Assembly: GCA_017993025.1 (NCBI GenBank)
Contig: JAGONL010000022.1
Coordinates: 1-10,529 of the forward strand
Length of the DNA: 10,529 bases
Direction of reading: 5' to 3'
Origin: Candidatus Saccharimonadota bacterium
GTDB lineage: Bacteria; Patescibacteriota; Saccharimonadia; Saccharimonadales; SZUA-47
In this document: positions 1 to 6,677 of the stretch, piece after piece
How positions within the stretch are numbered: the stretch's first letter is position 1
Layout: each line of letters opens with the position of its first letter
Notes under the pieces: model-generated
The model's database searches: none
The model's input: only the letters and a program-made list of their open reading frames with translations
Told to the model about the DNA's origin: nothing
Position numbers and translations under genes: made by a program

Positions 1-501
1 CTAATCACTGAAATGGAATCTAAAACCCCGAATAAAGAAATATATCTCTGTTTTTCACTACTTAAAAAAGACAAAAATGACTGGGTCCTACAAAAATGCA
101 CGGAACTCGGGGTTAGTCATTTTATTCTGATCATAAGCGAAAGAACAGAAAAAACCGGATTTGATGTGGAACGAGCAGAAAAAATAGTGATAGAAGCATC
201 AGAGCAATGTGGCCGTAGCGATATACCCCGTATCCGCGAACCCATAACTGTAGAAAAAGTAATAGATGAGCTAAGTGGTAAAGTTGAGTTACTTGTAGCC
301 GAGCAAAGCAGCCTTTCTCATTCCTCATCTATCAATCCTCAATCCTCACGCCCCATGGGCGTGCTAGTCGGTCCTGAAGGTGGTTGGACAGACAGTGAAA
401 AGCAACTTTTCACAGACAAAGGGCTTAAACACCTCTCCTTAAGCGACTTCACCCTTAGAGCCGAAACCGCCTGCATAACCGCCGCATCGTTGTTGCAGTA
501 G
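1..501 (+). CDS. rsmE: 16S rRNA (uracil1498-N3)-methyltransferase RsmE, 5'-truncated by window edge
   Basis: This is the C-terminal catalytic part of RsmE, the SPOUT-family enzyme that uses S-adenosylmethionine to methylate N3 of U1498 in 16S rRNA of the small subunit. The frame is open to base 1, so the ATG at 13 is probably internal. The family is usually about 240 residues, and the N-terminal PUA-like domain (roughly 75 residues) is missing upstream. Visible family signatures in order are LQKCTELGV, a SER segment, EQCGR followed by IPRI, and the trefoil-knot SAM-binding region: GPEGGW, then the C-terminal LRAETA. Between the AEQSS strand and the GPEGG loop lies a Ser-rich insert encoded by a period-7 DNA repeat (315-349). 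The gene ends in TAG, with 45 bases to the next gene. The family call is firm; only the start is unknown. Confidence 0.93.
   Translation, partial: LITEMESKTPNKEIYLCFSLLKKDKNDWVLQKCTELGVSHFILIISERTEKTGFDVERAEKIVIEASEQCGRSDIPRIREPITVEKVIDELSGKVELLVAEQSSLSHSSSINPQSSRPMGVLVGPEGGWTDSEKQLFTDKGLKHLSLSDFTLRAETACITAASLLQ
315..349 (+). repeat. Degenerate heptanucleotide array inside rsmE
   Basis: Five consecutive 7-base units can be read at 315-321, 322-328, 329-335, 336-342 and 343-349. Four follow the pattern TYCTCAN (TTCTCAT, TCCTCAT, TCCTCAA, TCCTCAC) and the third unit, CTATCAA, is diverged. The stretch encodes the Ser-rich loop between the AEQSS strand and the GPEGG loop of RsmE, where the family tolerates length variation. 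The period matches that of the intergenic arrays elsewhere in the window, but the unit sequence differs. Confidence 0.7.
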
Positions 502-515
502 TTTTTCCTACTAGA

Positions 516-543
516 CCCTTTGCCCTAAACCCTATACCCTAAG
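516..543 (+). repeat. Heptanucleotide array of CCCTNNN units before the nuclease gene
   Basis: Four exactly contiguous 7-base units share the core CCCT, followed in turn by TTG, AAA, ATA and AAG. The array fills most of the gap between rsmE and the nuclease gene and ends three bases before the nuclease ATG. No Shine-Dalgarno sequence is visible in that gap, so the array occupies the place of a ribosome binding site. Its last unit, CCCTAAG, is identical to the last unit of the array before the M16 gene. Confidence 0.85.
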
Positions 544-546
544 TGT

Positions 547-1344
547 ATGGCAAATAACTATTGGAAAGAGCGGAATCAACCATACAAACCTGGGCAGACT
601 GCTCCTTTTAAAGTTTCACGTAGTAAAATAGAGCTATTTATGCAATGTCCACGTTGTTTTTGGTTGGACGCAAGGCTCAAAATTAAGCGCCCATCAAGTC
701 CACCATTTAATATCAACAAAGCAATTGATGAGCTGTTTAAAAAAGAATTTGATGTCTACCGCGCCAAAGGGGAACCTCACCCGCTAATAAAAGATAATCA
801 GATTAAAGCTATCCCGTACAGCCATAAAGATTTAGATACTTGGCGCGAGAATTTTGTTGGTATTGTTCATGTTCATAAGTCTACGAATCTACATGTTTTT
901 GGTGCTGTTGATGATGTCTGGGTGGACGATTCCGGCAAATTAATAGTCGTAGACTACAAAGCTACCGCTAAGGACAAACCCGTCGTCGCGCTAGGTGCTG
1001 AAGGTGGGTGGCAGGATATGTATAGAAGGCAAATGGAAGTTTATCAGTGGCTACTACGTCAAAATGGTTTTGATGTTAGCGATACAGGCTACTTTGTTTA
1101 TGCAACTGGCACTACTGATCGTGAAGGCTTTAATGACAGAGTAGATTTTGAGACGCATGTGTTTCCGCATATAGGTTCAAGCGACTGGGTAAATGACGTC
1201 TTAATTAGCATGAAAAAAGTATTAGACAGCGACAAAACGCCAGAAATTGGCACGTCAGCCATGGGCGGTCCATGTGAACATTGCGAATACGCACGCGCCC
1301 GAACCACCCTAACACTAGAAGCCCTTCAAAAACGCAAAAAGTAG
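547..1344 (+). CDS. PD-(D/E)XK nuclease family protein, RecB/Cas4-like with four cysteines
   Basis: This 265-residue protein carries the hallmarks of the RecB/AddB/Cas4-type PD-(D/E)XK nucleases. An N-terminal SRSKIE segment precedes C34 and C37 (CPRC). The catalytic core has D122 in a GAVD motif, then D136 and K138 in VVDYKAT, and the QxxxY motif at Q162-Y166. A second pair, C243 and C246 (CEHC), closes the protein. In Cas4 and AddB, cysteines flanking the nuclease core hold a 4Fe-4S cluster, so the two pairs here are inferred to do the same. The protein is standalone: no helicase, recombinase or cas gene adjoins it, so DNA repair or end processing is only an inference. The ATG at 547 is preferred because the frame upstream closes at 526. 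No Shine-Dalgarno is seen; a heptamer array lies directly before the start. Confidence 0.85.
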   Translation: MANNYWKERNQPYKPGQTAPFKVSRSKIELFMQCPRCFWLDARLKIKRPSSPPFNINKAIDELFKKEFDVYRAKGEPHPLIKDNQIKAIPYSHKDLDTWRENFVGIVHVHKSTNLHVFGAVDDVWVDDSGKLIVVDYKATAKDKPVVALGAEGGWQDMYRRQMEVYQWLLRQNGFDVSDTGYFVYATGTTDREGFNDRVDFETHVFPHIGSSDWVNDVLISMKKVLDSDKTPEIGTSAMGGPCEHCEYARARTTLTLEALQKRKK

Positions 1345-1349
1345 TATTA

Positions 1350-1358
1350 TGTTATAAT
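1350..1358 (+). promoter_or_regulatory. Extended -10 promoter element upstream of the 243-residue ORF
   Basis: TGTTATAAT is a perfect extended -10 (TGn followed by TATAAT at 1353-1358), lying just after the nuclease stop codon. No good -35 was found, which is typical of extended -10 promoters. Transcription would begin near 1365, leaving a leader of only about a dozen bases that carries AGAGGA before ATG 1378. This argues against the upstream TTG at 1363 as the start. Confidence 0.6.
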
Positions 1359-1377
1359 TTTCTTGAAAAGAGGATTT

Positions 1378-2109
1378 ATGGGAATCGATGAAGCAATAGA
1401 AGCACGGCGTGGTGAATTAGTGTTAGAGCGCGCTTTACGTAATCAAAAGCTTATGGAGTGTTTAGCTAGCGATACCAAAAAAGCTCTTGAACTCAGAGAA
1501 AAAAGAAGGCAGTTGCTAGGATTAGCATCAAGAGTGGCAGTATCTCTAACTGCCGCTAAGATCCCAGCAGATATTGAACTTGTAACAAAGACTGTTGCAT
1601 ACAAAAGAAAACCTTGGAGTGTGCATGGAATAGTGACAGATCAACAAATATTGCCCATAGCAAGTGGCTGGTTGCTTAGAAAAAATTCTACGGAAAGAGG
1701 TATAACGACTCTTCTTCAAGACCTTCCTTTCGTACTAAATGGCAGTAAAGGAGCGGTGTTATCGCCTGACGGTAAAATTAAAACTATAGAAATACCTACT
1801 TGTGATACTGTACCAAGCGTATTTGTAGGAAGTACGGGTGTAGTTATTATTAGGTCGGCGTTTCAAAGATTTCCTTCGCTAGTTGACTCTCACCATCAAT
1901 CCGAACCAACACAACTTGGCGCAAATGTCCGCGACTACCATGAGGGTATAATAGGTTTGTATGCAAATCTAGATAACGACCCTTCAGCGTTTTGCCCGAC
2001 AAGTTTCTGGGAGGGTGAAGACCAGTATTATGAACAAGAAGGTCGTAATGATAGCGCATTAACAGGCGGGCTAATAACGCTAGCTGCACTTAATAATGTC
2101 AGTGTATAA
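1378..2109 (+). CDS. Hypothetical protein, 243 residues, unrecognised family
   Basis: I do not recognise this protein. The frame also contains a TTG at 1363, but ATG 1378 is preferred: it follows AGAGGA (1369-1374, three-base spacing) and the extended -10 at 1350-1358 would start transcription near 1365. The N-terminal ~50 residues are charged and predicted helical (rich in E, K, R, L; EAIEARRGE, ALELREKRRQ). The remainder looks like mixed alpha/beta soluble protein with a VFVGSTGVVII strand near the middle and an acidic, aromatic stretch late on (FWEGEDQYYEQEG). There is no signal peptide or membrane segment. It sits between the nuclease and serS without obvious functional linkage. A lineage-specific cytoplasmic protein is the most that can be said. 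Confidence 0.7.
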   Translation: MGIDEAIEARRGELVLERALRNQKLMECLASDTKKALELREKRRQLLGLASRVAVSLTAAKIPADIELVTKTVAYKRKPWSVHGIVTDQQILPIASGWLLRKNSTERGITTLLQDLPFVLNGSKGAVLSPDGKIKTIEIPTCDTVPSVFVGSTGVVIIRSAFQRFPSLVDSHHQSEPTQLGANVRDYHEGIIGLYANLDNDPSAFCPTSFWEGEDQYYEQEGRNDSALTGGLITLAALNNVSV

Positions 2110-2110
2110 T
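2105..2110 (+). promoter_or_regulatory. Candidate -10 box for serS
   Basis: A consensus TATAAT overlaps the stop codon of the preceding ORF. Transcription would start near 2117, so the heptamer array at 2121-2148 would form almost the whole serS leader. No convincing -35 is present at the right spacing, so this rests on the -10 alone. Confidence 0.4.
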
Positions 2111-2120
2111 ATTAAAAAGA

Positions 2121-2148
2121 CTGTAAACTGTAAACCGTAAACTGTATA
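2121..2148 (+). repeat. Heptanucleotide array of CTGTAAA-type units before serS
   Basis: Four contiguous 7-base units: CTGTAAA twice, then CCGTAAA and CTGTATA. A fifth, more diverged unit (CTATACT, 2149-2155) may follow. The array ends within eight bases of the serS ATG, and no Shine-Dalgarno sequence is visible in the leader. Four clear units of 28 bases is the same size as the array before the nuclease gene, although the unit is different. Confidence 0.85.
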
Positions 2149-2156
2149 CTATACTT

Positions 2157-3404
2157 ATGATTGACATACAAATACTAAGAGACAACCCCGATTTAGTAAA
2201 ACAAAAATCAGCGGAGAAAAGAGTCGATGTAGATATTGATAGAATTTTGAATGTCGATATTCAGTATCGAGAATTGCTTTCTCAGGTAGAATTATTGCGC
2301 CAAAAACGCAACGAGATTAGTTCTAGAATGAAAAACGGCAAACCCGATGCAGAACTTATCGAGCAAGGCAAACAACTCAAAGTAGAGCTAAGCGACCGTG
2401 AAGAATTATTAGAAAAATCAAAAAATGAACTGAACAGTTTAATGTACCAAGTACCAAACCTGCACTTTGACGATGTGCCAGTCGGTGTAGAGGGCGAAGG
2501 GGTAGAAGACAGTCGTTTTGGCGATTGCGAAACTACTGGAGCGGTAGACCACCAAGATTTTGCTACCGCGCGCGGATGGCTCGATTTCGAAAACGGTGCA
2601 AAAGTTGCCGGTGCAAAATTTTATTTCTTAAAAGGCGACCTAGCACTTCTAGAAAACGCCATACTTCAATTCGCCATAGAATTAGTAACCCAGGAACAGT
2701 TTCTCTATATAACAGTACCGCACCTTGTTAATTCCAGAACCGCCCAAGGCGCTGGATTTGCACCTCGTTCAGACAAAGAAGGCAACGAATACTTTGTCGA
2801 GGGTGAGGATTTGTCGCTGATAGCAACCGCTGAAATGCCGCTAACTGGGTTACATGCCGACGACATTATCGACGAAGATAAATTGCCAATATTATATGCC
2901 GGATACAGCGCTTGTTACCGCCGTGAGGCCGGAACTTATGGCAAACATACCCGCGGACTTTTCAGGGTGCACCAGTTTAATAAACTAGAACTTTATACTT
3001 TTTGTAGTCCAGAACAGAGCGCAGAAATGCACCAAAGAATTTTGGGCATAGAAGAAAAAATCTGGCAAGAAATCGGTATTCCATACCACGTCATTAATAT
3101 TCCAAGTGGTGATTTAGGTGCTCCAGCAGCCAAAAAATACGACATTGAATACTGGTCAAAAGTAGACGGGGCTTTCCGTGAATTAACCAGCTGTTCAAAC
3201 TGTACAGACTTTCAAACCAGAAATTTAAACATCCGTATGCGCCGGAAAGATGGTAGTATTACATTGGCTCATTCATTAAACGGAACCGCAGTATCTATGG
3301 CAAGAACACTTGTCGCCGTAATAGAGCATTATCAGAACCCAGACGGTACTCTGCGTATTCCACAAGTTATACAAAAATATATGGGAGGAAGACAAACAAT
3401 ATGA
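2157..3404 (+). CDS. serS: Seryl-tRNA synthetase
   Basis: This class II aminoacyl-tRNA synthetase activates serine with ATP and charges tRNA-Ser in the cytoplasm. The 415-residue length is normal for the bacterial enzyme. The N-terminal ~105 residues form the long antiparallel coiled-coil that grips the extra arm of tRNA-Ser (LLRQKRNEISSRM, then LEKSKNELNSLM). The catalytic core shows the serine-binding TAE motif (T224-E226), motif 2 with RRE at 255-257 followed by GLFRVHQF, the SCSNC-DFQ segment, and motif 3 with GTAVSMAR ending in R383. It begins at ATG 2157 with a heptamer array rather than a Shine-Dalgarno in front of it. Its TGA stop overlaps the start of the hibernation factor gene by four bases (ATGA), indicating cotranscription and probable translational coupling. 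Confidence 0.97.
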   Translation: MIDIQILRDNPDLVKQKSAEKRVDVDIDRILNVDIQYRELLSQVELLRQKRNEISSRMKNGKPDAELIEQGKQLKVELSDREELLEKSKNELNSLMYQVPNLHFDDVPVGVEGEGVEDSRFGDCETTGAVDHQDFATARGWLDFENGAKVAGAKFYFLKGDLALLENAILQFAIELVTQEQFLYITVPHLVNSRTAQGAGFAPRSDKEGNEYFVEGEDLSLIATAEMPLTGLHADDIIDEDKLPILYAGYSACYRREAGTYGKHTRGLFRVHQFNKLELYTFCSPEQSAEMHQRILGIEEKIWQEIGIPYHVINIPSGDLGAPAAKKYDIEYWSKVDGAFRELTSCSNCTDFQTRNLNIRMRRKDGSITLAHSLNGTAVSMARTLVAVIEHYQNPDGTLRIPQVIQKYMGGRQTI

Positions 3405-3793
3405 TAGAAAACATTGCAATAACAGGCAACAAAGCAGACGTAACAAAAGATTTAGAGCGCTACATTTTTAAAAAGATAGGCAAGTTAGACCGTCACCTTA
3501 AGCGCGCTCAGCGCCCAGATGTTAGAGCAGACGTAAAGCTAAGTGAAGATATTAGCAAGAAAAATGGCAAAAAATGTACATGCGAGGTTATTCTACATAT
3601 TCCTGGCGCTAGATTAAAAGCTGTAGAGACAACTATGAACATGTTTGCGGCTGTAGATATAGTTGAAACCAAACTTCAAAACCAGCTAAAAAAACAAAAG
3701 GAAAAGCACTCCCAGTCCAGTGACAAACACAAGAATTCACGTGCAAGACGTTTGATTGGAAAACTAAACCCGAGAAAACTAAGAGTTAAGTAG
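3401..3793 (+). CDS. hpf: Ribosome hibernation promoting factor family protein (short HPF/RaiA)
   Basis: This family binds the decoding centre of the 30S subunit and inactivates or protects ribosomes when growth slows. The N-terminal ~95 residues match the HPF/RaiA fold: ITGNKADVT at the start, a YIFKKIGKLDRHL helix, an EVILHIPG strand and a helix ending in DIVETKLQNQLKK. At 130 residues it lacks the C-terminal dimerisation domain of long HPF (about 190 residues). It ends instead in a Lys/Arg-rich tail (RARRLIGKLNPRKLRVK), which probably contacts rRNA. GGAGG at 3384-3388, inside the end of serS, is the likely ribosome binding site, with a somewhat long spacing of 12 bases. It overlaps serS by ATGA and lies upstream of secA, as hpf does in many bacteria. 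Confidence 0.9.
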   Translation: MIENIAITGNKADVTKDLERYIFKKIGKLDRHLKRAQRPDVRADVKLSEDISKKNGKKCTCEVILHIPGARLKAVETTMNMFAAVDIVETKLQNQLKKQKEKHSQSSDKHKNSRARRLIGKLNPRKLRVK

Positions 3794-3803
3794 TTCAGAG
3801 CTA

Positions 3804-3815
3804 AAATTCGAATTT
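3804..3815 (+). other. Perfect 12-base palindrome after hpf
   Basis: AAATTCGAATTT is self-complementary and lies 10 bases past the hpf stop. It has no loop and no following T-tract, so it is not an intrinsic terminator. A protein binding site or chance AT-rich symmetry are both possible. Confidence 0.3.
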
Positions 3816-3875
3816 ATTTCGCTATTATGTTGTTAATCTATCATAATCTCCTCGCGTTAAACACCGTAACTGCGG

Positions 3876-3881
3876 TATAAT
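3876..3881 (+). promoter_or_regulatory. secA: Probable -10 box of the secA promoter
   Basis: A consensus TATAAT sits about 100 bases before secA in the longest gap between complete genes of the window. The -35 region at standard spacing is poor, and there is no TGn extension. Predicted transcription starts near 3888, three bases before the first arm of the foldable leader element, so promoter and leader structure fit each other. Confidence 0.55.
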
Positions 3882-3890
3882 ATCTCCAAA

Positions 3891-3951
3891 CGAGTAGTAG
3901 GTGGTAACTAGGGATTGCGGTAGCGATTCTAGAAAAACTCGGAGCCACACC
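3891..3951 (+). promoter_or_regulatory. Candidate structured 5' leader of secA (stem-loop with possible pseudoknot)
   Basis: Pairing can be drawn by eye. An outer helix joins CGAGT (3891-3895) to ACTCG (3937-3941). Inside it, CTAGGG plus TTGC (3908-3918, one bulged A at 3914) pairs with GCGA plus TTCTAG (3923-3932) around a GGTA loop, with some G-U pairs. GTGG (3901-3904) can pair with CCAC (3945-3948), which crosses the outer helix and would make a pseudoknot. The element begins at the predicted transcription start and ends about 27 bases before the secA ATG. AAGGGG at 3958-3963 is the likely, rather distant, ribosome binding site. It matches no RNA class I recognise; the remaining gap from 3794 to 3875 holds only the palindrome at 3804-3815. 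Confidence 0.4.
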
Positions 3952-3978
3952 AAATAAAAGGGGTATATAAATCAAACT

Positions 3979-6597
3979 ATGAAGAAATTTGTAAAAAAAG
4001 TCCTTGGTGATCCAGAGGCAAAAACGCTAAAACGACTAAAGAAGCGCGTTAAAGATATTAATGCTCATAGCAACAGTTTTAAAAAACTATCTGATTCAGC
4101 ATTAAAAAATAAAACAGCTGAATTCAAGAAAACACTTGATACAAAAGGCCAAACTCTAGATACGATATTACCAGAAGCCTTTGCTGTTGTTCGTGAAACG
4201 GCATGGCGCCAAATACAACAAAGACATTATGATGTTCAGCTTCTAGGAGGCATGGTTTTGCACGAAGGGATGGTGGCAGAGATGAAGACCGGCGAAGGCA
4301 AAACTCTAGTGGCCACACTTCCGGTGTATCTAAACGCTCTTACAGGCAAGGGTGTACACGTTGTTACAGTTAACGAATATCTAGCGCGTCGTGATGCTGG
4401 CTGGATGGCGCAGATTTATGGGGCTTTGGGTTTAAGTACAGCTGTTATTATCCCTGACCACAGTTTTATTTATGACTCAGAATATGTAAACGAAGAACAG
4501 GAAGACCCACGCTTCAGGCATTTAAAGCCTTGCACGCGCCAGGAAGCATATAGCGCAGATATTACCTATGGCACAAACAATGAATTTGGTTTTGATTATT
4601 TACGCGACAACATGGTTCGCGAAGTAGACCAACTGCGACAAAGAGACTTAAACTACGCAATAGTAGACGAAGTCGACTCTATCCTAATCGACGAAGCTCG
4701 CACACCGTTGATTATTTCCGCACCGTCAGCAACCAGTGGTGCTAGCTATGAGCAATTTTCTAAACTAGCACGCCAACTTAAACGCGATAAACACTTTGAA
4801 GTTGACGAAAAGCGTCGAGCAGTCGTTCTTACCGACGAAGGTATCACCTACATTGAAAAAGCCCTAGGTATAACAAATTTGTATGACACACAAAATATTC
4901 GTACTATTTATCACCTAGACCAAGCTTTGCGCGCCGAGGCATTGTTTAAGCGCGACAAAGATTACGTTGTAACAAACGACGGCGAAATAGTTATCGTAGA
5001 TGAATTTACCGGTCGTTTGCTTAAAGGTCGTCGCTATAATGAAGGTCTACACCAAGCAATAGAAGCCAAAGAGCACGTAGAAGTTCAAGAAGAATCAATG
5101 ACGCTTGCCACAATTAGTTTCCAAAACTACTTTAGACTTTATTCAAAATTGTCTGGTATGACAGGTACTGCCAAAACCGAAGAAGAGGAATTTCATCAAA
5201 TATATAAACTCGAAGTCATTGAAGTCCCGGCCAATAAACCGCTAGTCAGGGAAGACCACCAGGATAAAATCTATAGAAGTAAAAATGGCAAGTACGAAGC
5301 AATAATTGCCGAGGTCAAGACTTTGCAAGAAAAAGGTCAGCCGGTTCTTATCGGTACGGGCGCGATTGAACACAACGAAGAACTAAGCAAGAGATTGAAA
5401 AAAGCTGGTATTAAACACGAAGTTCTTAATGCTAAAAACAACGAACGCGAAGCTCACATCGTAGCCGGTGCAGGGCAAAAATCAGCCGTGACGTTGGCTA
5501 CCAACATTGCTGGTCGCGGTACGGATATTGTCCTTGGAGAGGGCGTTAAAGACTTAGGCGGTTTGTTTGTTGTCGGTTCAGAACGCCACGAATCAAGGCG
5601 TATCGACAATCAGTTGCGTGGGCGCTCTGGTCGTCAGGGAGACCCCGGTGAAACACAGTTCTATGTATCTACAGAAGACGACCTTATGCGTGTTTTCGGA
5701 GGCGATAGAATCCGCTCAGTCATGAACCGTCTTAAAATTGACGATGAAATTCCTATTCAAAACAGGATTATTAGCAAGAGTCTAGAGGCAGCACAAAAAA
5801 GAGTAGAAGGTTTTAACTTCGATACTCGTAAAAACGTTGTTCAATATGACGACGTCATGAACAGGCACCGTGTTGCTATATATACTTTGCGAAAAGAAGT
5901 GCTTCGGCAAGCAAACATCACCGGCAAAATTAAAGAGTTTATCGGCGAACAGGCTAGTGCTATGGTCTCGTCACCAGATTCGTATAATGACGCTTTCGAA
6001 TCTCAGCTTAAAGATGTTTTTAGCCTAGAGGACAAGGTTCTAGACAAGCTGTTTGATTTAGATTCAGAAAAATTCGAAGAAGGACTAAAGCGGGAAGTGC
6101 TAAAGCGCTACGCCGAGCAAACAGAAGATTTTGGCGAAGAAATTATGCAAAAGGTAGAGCGTGATATCTATCTGCAAATAATGGATAATCTTTGGATGCA
6201 ACACTTAGAGAACATGGACCACCTAAGACAAGGTATACACTGGATTTCAGTAGGCCAAAGGGACCCTCTAGTTGAATATCGTAGACAGTCAAAGATAATG
6301 TTCGAGGACATGCAAAACGTGCTTCGCCATGACGTAGTACGCTCGCTGTTCCATGCCCGTCCGCTAACTAAATCAGAGCTAGATAACCCTATAGAGACAG
6401 AGTTAACAATGGCGGCTCGTGGGTCTGTAGACAATGCCGACAAGATTGTAGAAACAGATGACGAGTTCGAAGAAGAAGATTTTAAGGTGACAAAAGGCAC
6501 TACTGCCACAGCCACGGCCTCAAAACGACAAAGTACTATCAAGAAAAAGCGTAAAGCCGAGCGAAAAAACCGTAAAGCCAATCGACGCAGAAAATAA
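3979..6597 (+). CDS. secA: Preprotein translocase ATPase SecA
   Basis: SecA is the ATP-driven motor that pushes unfolded preproteins through the SecYEG channel. The 872 residues are near the family's usual length. Landmarks in order: YDVQLLGG from 84; Walker A with GEGKT at 105-109; a lineage insertion rich in acidic residues before CTRQEAYSADITYGTNNEFGFD; DEVD (230-233) with IDEARTPLIIS; the preprotein-binding region; GRGTDIVLG and QLRGRSGRQGDPG of the second nucleotide-binding domain; and the helical scaffold/wing signature HWISVGQRDPLVEYRRQ. The C-terminal CxCxSG zinc motif of many SecAs, which helps bind SecB and lipid, is absent. The protein instead ends in an acidic stretch (ETDDEFEEEDF) and a Lys/Arg-rich tail (KKKRKAERKNRK). 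It follows hpf after a 185-base gap with its own promoter. Confidence 0.97.
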   Translation: MKKFVKKVLGDPEAKTLKRLKKRVKDINAHSNSFKKLSDSALKNKTAEFKKTLDTKGQTLDTILPEAFAVVRETAWRQIQQRHYDVQLLGGMVLHEGMVAEMKTGEGKTLVATLPVYLNALTGKGVHVVTVNEYLARRDAGWMAQIYGALGLSTAVIIPDHSFIYDSEYVNEEQEDPRFRHLKPCTRQEAYSADITYGTNNEFGFDYLRDNMVREVDQLRQRDLNYAIVDEVDSILIDEARTPLIISAPSATSGASYEQFSKLARQLKRDKHFEVDEKRRAVVLTDEGITYIEKALGITNLYDTQNIRTIYHLDQALRAEALFKRDKDYVVTNDGEIVIVDEFTGRLLKGRRYNEGLHQAIEAKEHVEVQEESMTLATISFQNYFRLYSKLSGMTGTAKTEEEEFHQIYKLEVIEVPANKPLVREDHQDKIYRSKNGKYEAIIAEVKTLQEKGQPVLIGTGAIEHNEELSKRLKKAGIKHEVLNAKNNEREAHIVAGAGQKSAVTLATNIAGRGTDIVLGEGVKDLGGLFVVGSERHESRRIDNQLRGRSGRQGDPGETQFYVSTEDDLMRVFGGDRIRSVMNRLKIDDEIPIQNRIISKSLEAAQKRVEGFNFDTRKNVVQYDDVMNRHRVAIYTLRKEVLRQANITGKIKEFIGEQASAMVSSPDSYNDAFESQLKDVFSLEDKVLDKLFDLDSEKFEEGLKREVLKRYAEQTEDFGEEIMQKVERDIYLQIMDNLWMQHLENMDHLRQGIHWISVGQRDPLVEYRRQSKIMFEDMQNVLRHDVVRSLFHARPLTKSELDNPIETELTMAARGSVDNADKIVETDDEFEEEDFKVTKGTTATATASKRQSTIKKKRKAERKNRKANRRRK

Positions 6598-6611
6598 TTG
6601 TTTACATTAGT

Positions 6612-6677
6612 ATGAGTTCACCCTTCACCCTTCACCCTTCACCCTTCACCCTAAGCCGAGCAAGGCGAGGACAGTAG
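6612..6677 (+). CDS. Possible 21-codon leader ORF carrying the heptamer array
   Basis: ATG 6612 opens a 21-codon frame that reads straight through the TTCACCC repeats (Ser, Pro, Phe, Thr, Leu, His-rich) and ends at TAG 6675-6677. The G of that stop is the first base of the M16 gene's GTG (TAGTG). There is no Shine-Dalgarno before ATG 6612, so translation is unproven. If it is translated, the overlap would couple it to the peptidase. Chance origin is quite possible for so short an ORF. Confidence 0.3.
   Translation: MSSPFTLHPSPFTLSRARRGQ
6617..6655 (+). repeat. Heptanucleotide array (TTCACCC, near-perfect) before the M16 gene
   Basis: Five perfect copies of TTCACCC occupy 6617-6651, followed by TAAG. 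In the register used for the first intergenic array this is four CCCTTCA units (6621-6648) closed by CCCTAAG (6649-6655), the same final unit as at 537-543. It is the most homogeneous array in the window, therefore probably the youngest or most length-variable. It lies 20 bases after the secA stop and 21 bases before the M16 GTG. Confidence 0.92.

Noticed and set aside
516..543. Telomere-like sequence because CCCTAAA units resemble plant-type telomere repeats
   Set aside because: Only one of four units is CCCTAAA, the array is 28 bases long and internal between bacterial genes, and other arrays in the window have the same period with unrelated units.
3802..3818. tRNA T-arm, because TTCGAAT appears after hpf
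   Set aside because: The flanks pair for only two bases and no acceptor, D or anticodon arms can be drawn around it; the string is explained by the AAATTCGAATTT palindrome.
3895..3960. T-box leader, from the GGTGGTAAC string that resembles the T-box antiterminator sequence
   Set aside because: The match is partial, the leader is too short for a T-box, no terminator follows, and the downstream gene is secA rather than an aminoacylation or amino acid gene.
6168..6581. 137-codon minus-strand ORF within secA
   Set aside because: It lies wholly opposite conserved SecA coding sequence, and its cysteine- and serine-rich product is what antisense reading of that sequence gives.
516..6655. CRISPR array or IS remnants for the tandem repeats
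   Set aside because: Units are seven bases with no spacers, and no transposase, terminal inverted repeats or target duplications are present.
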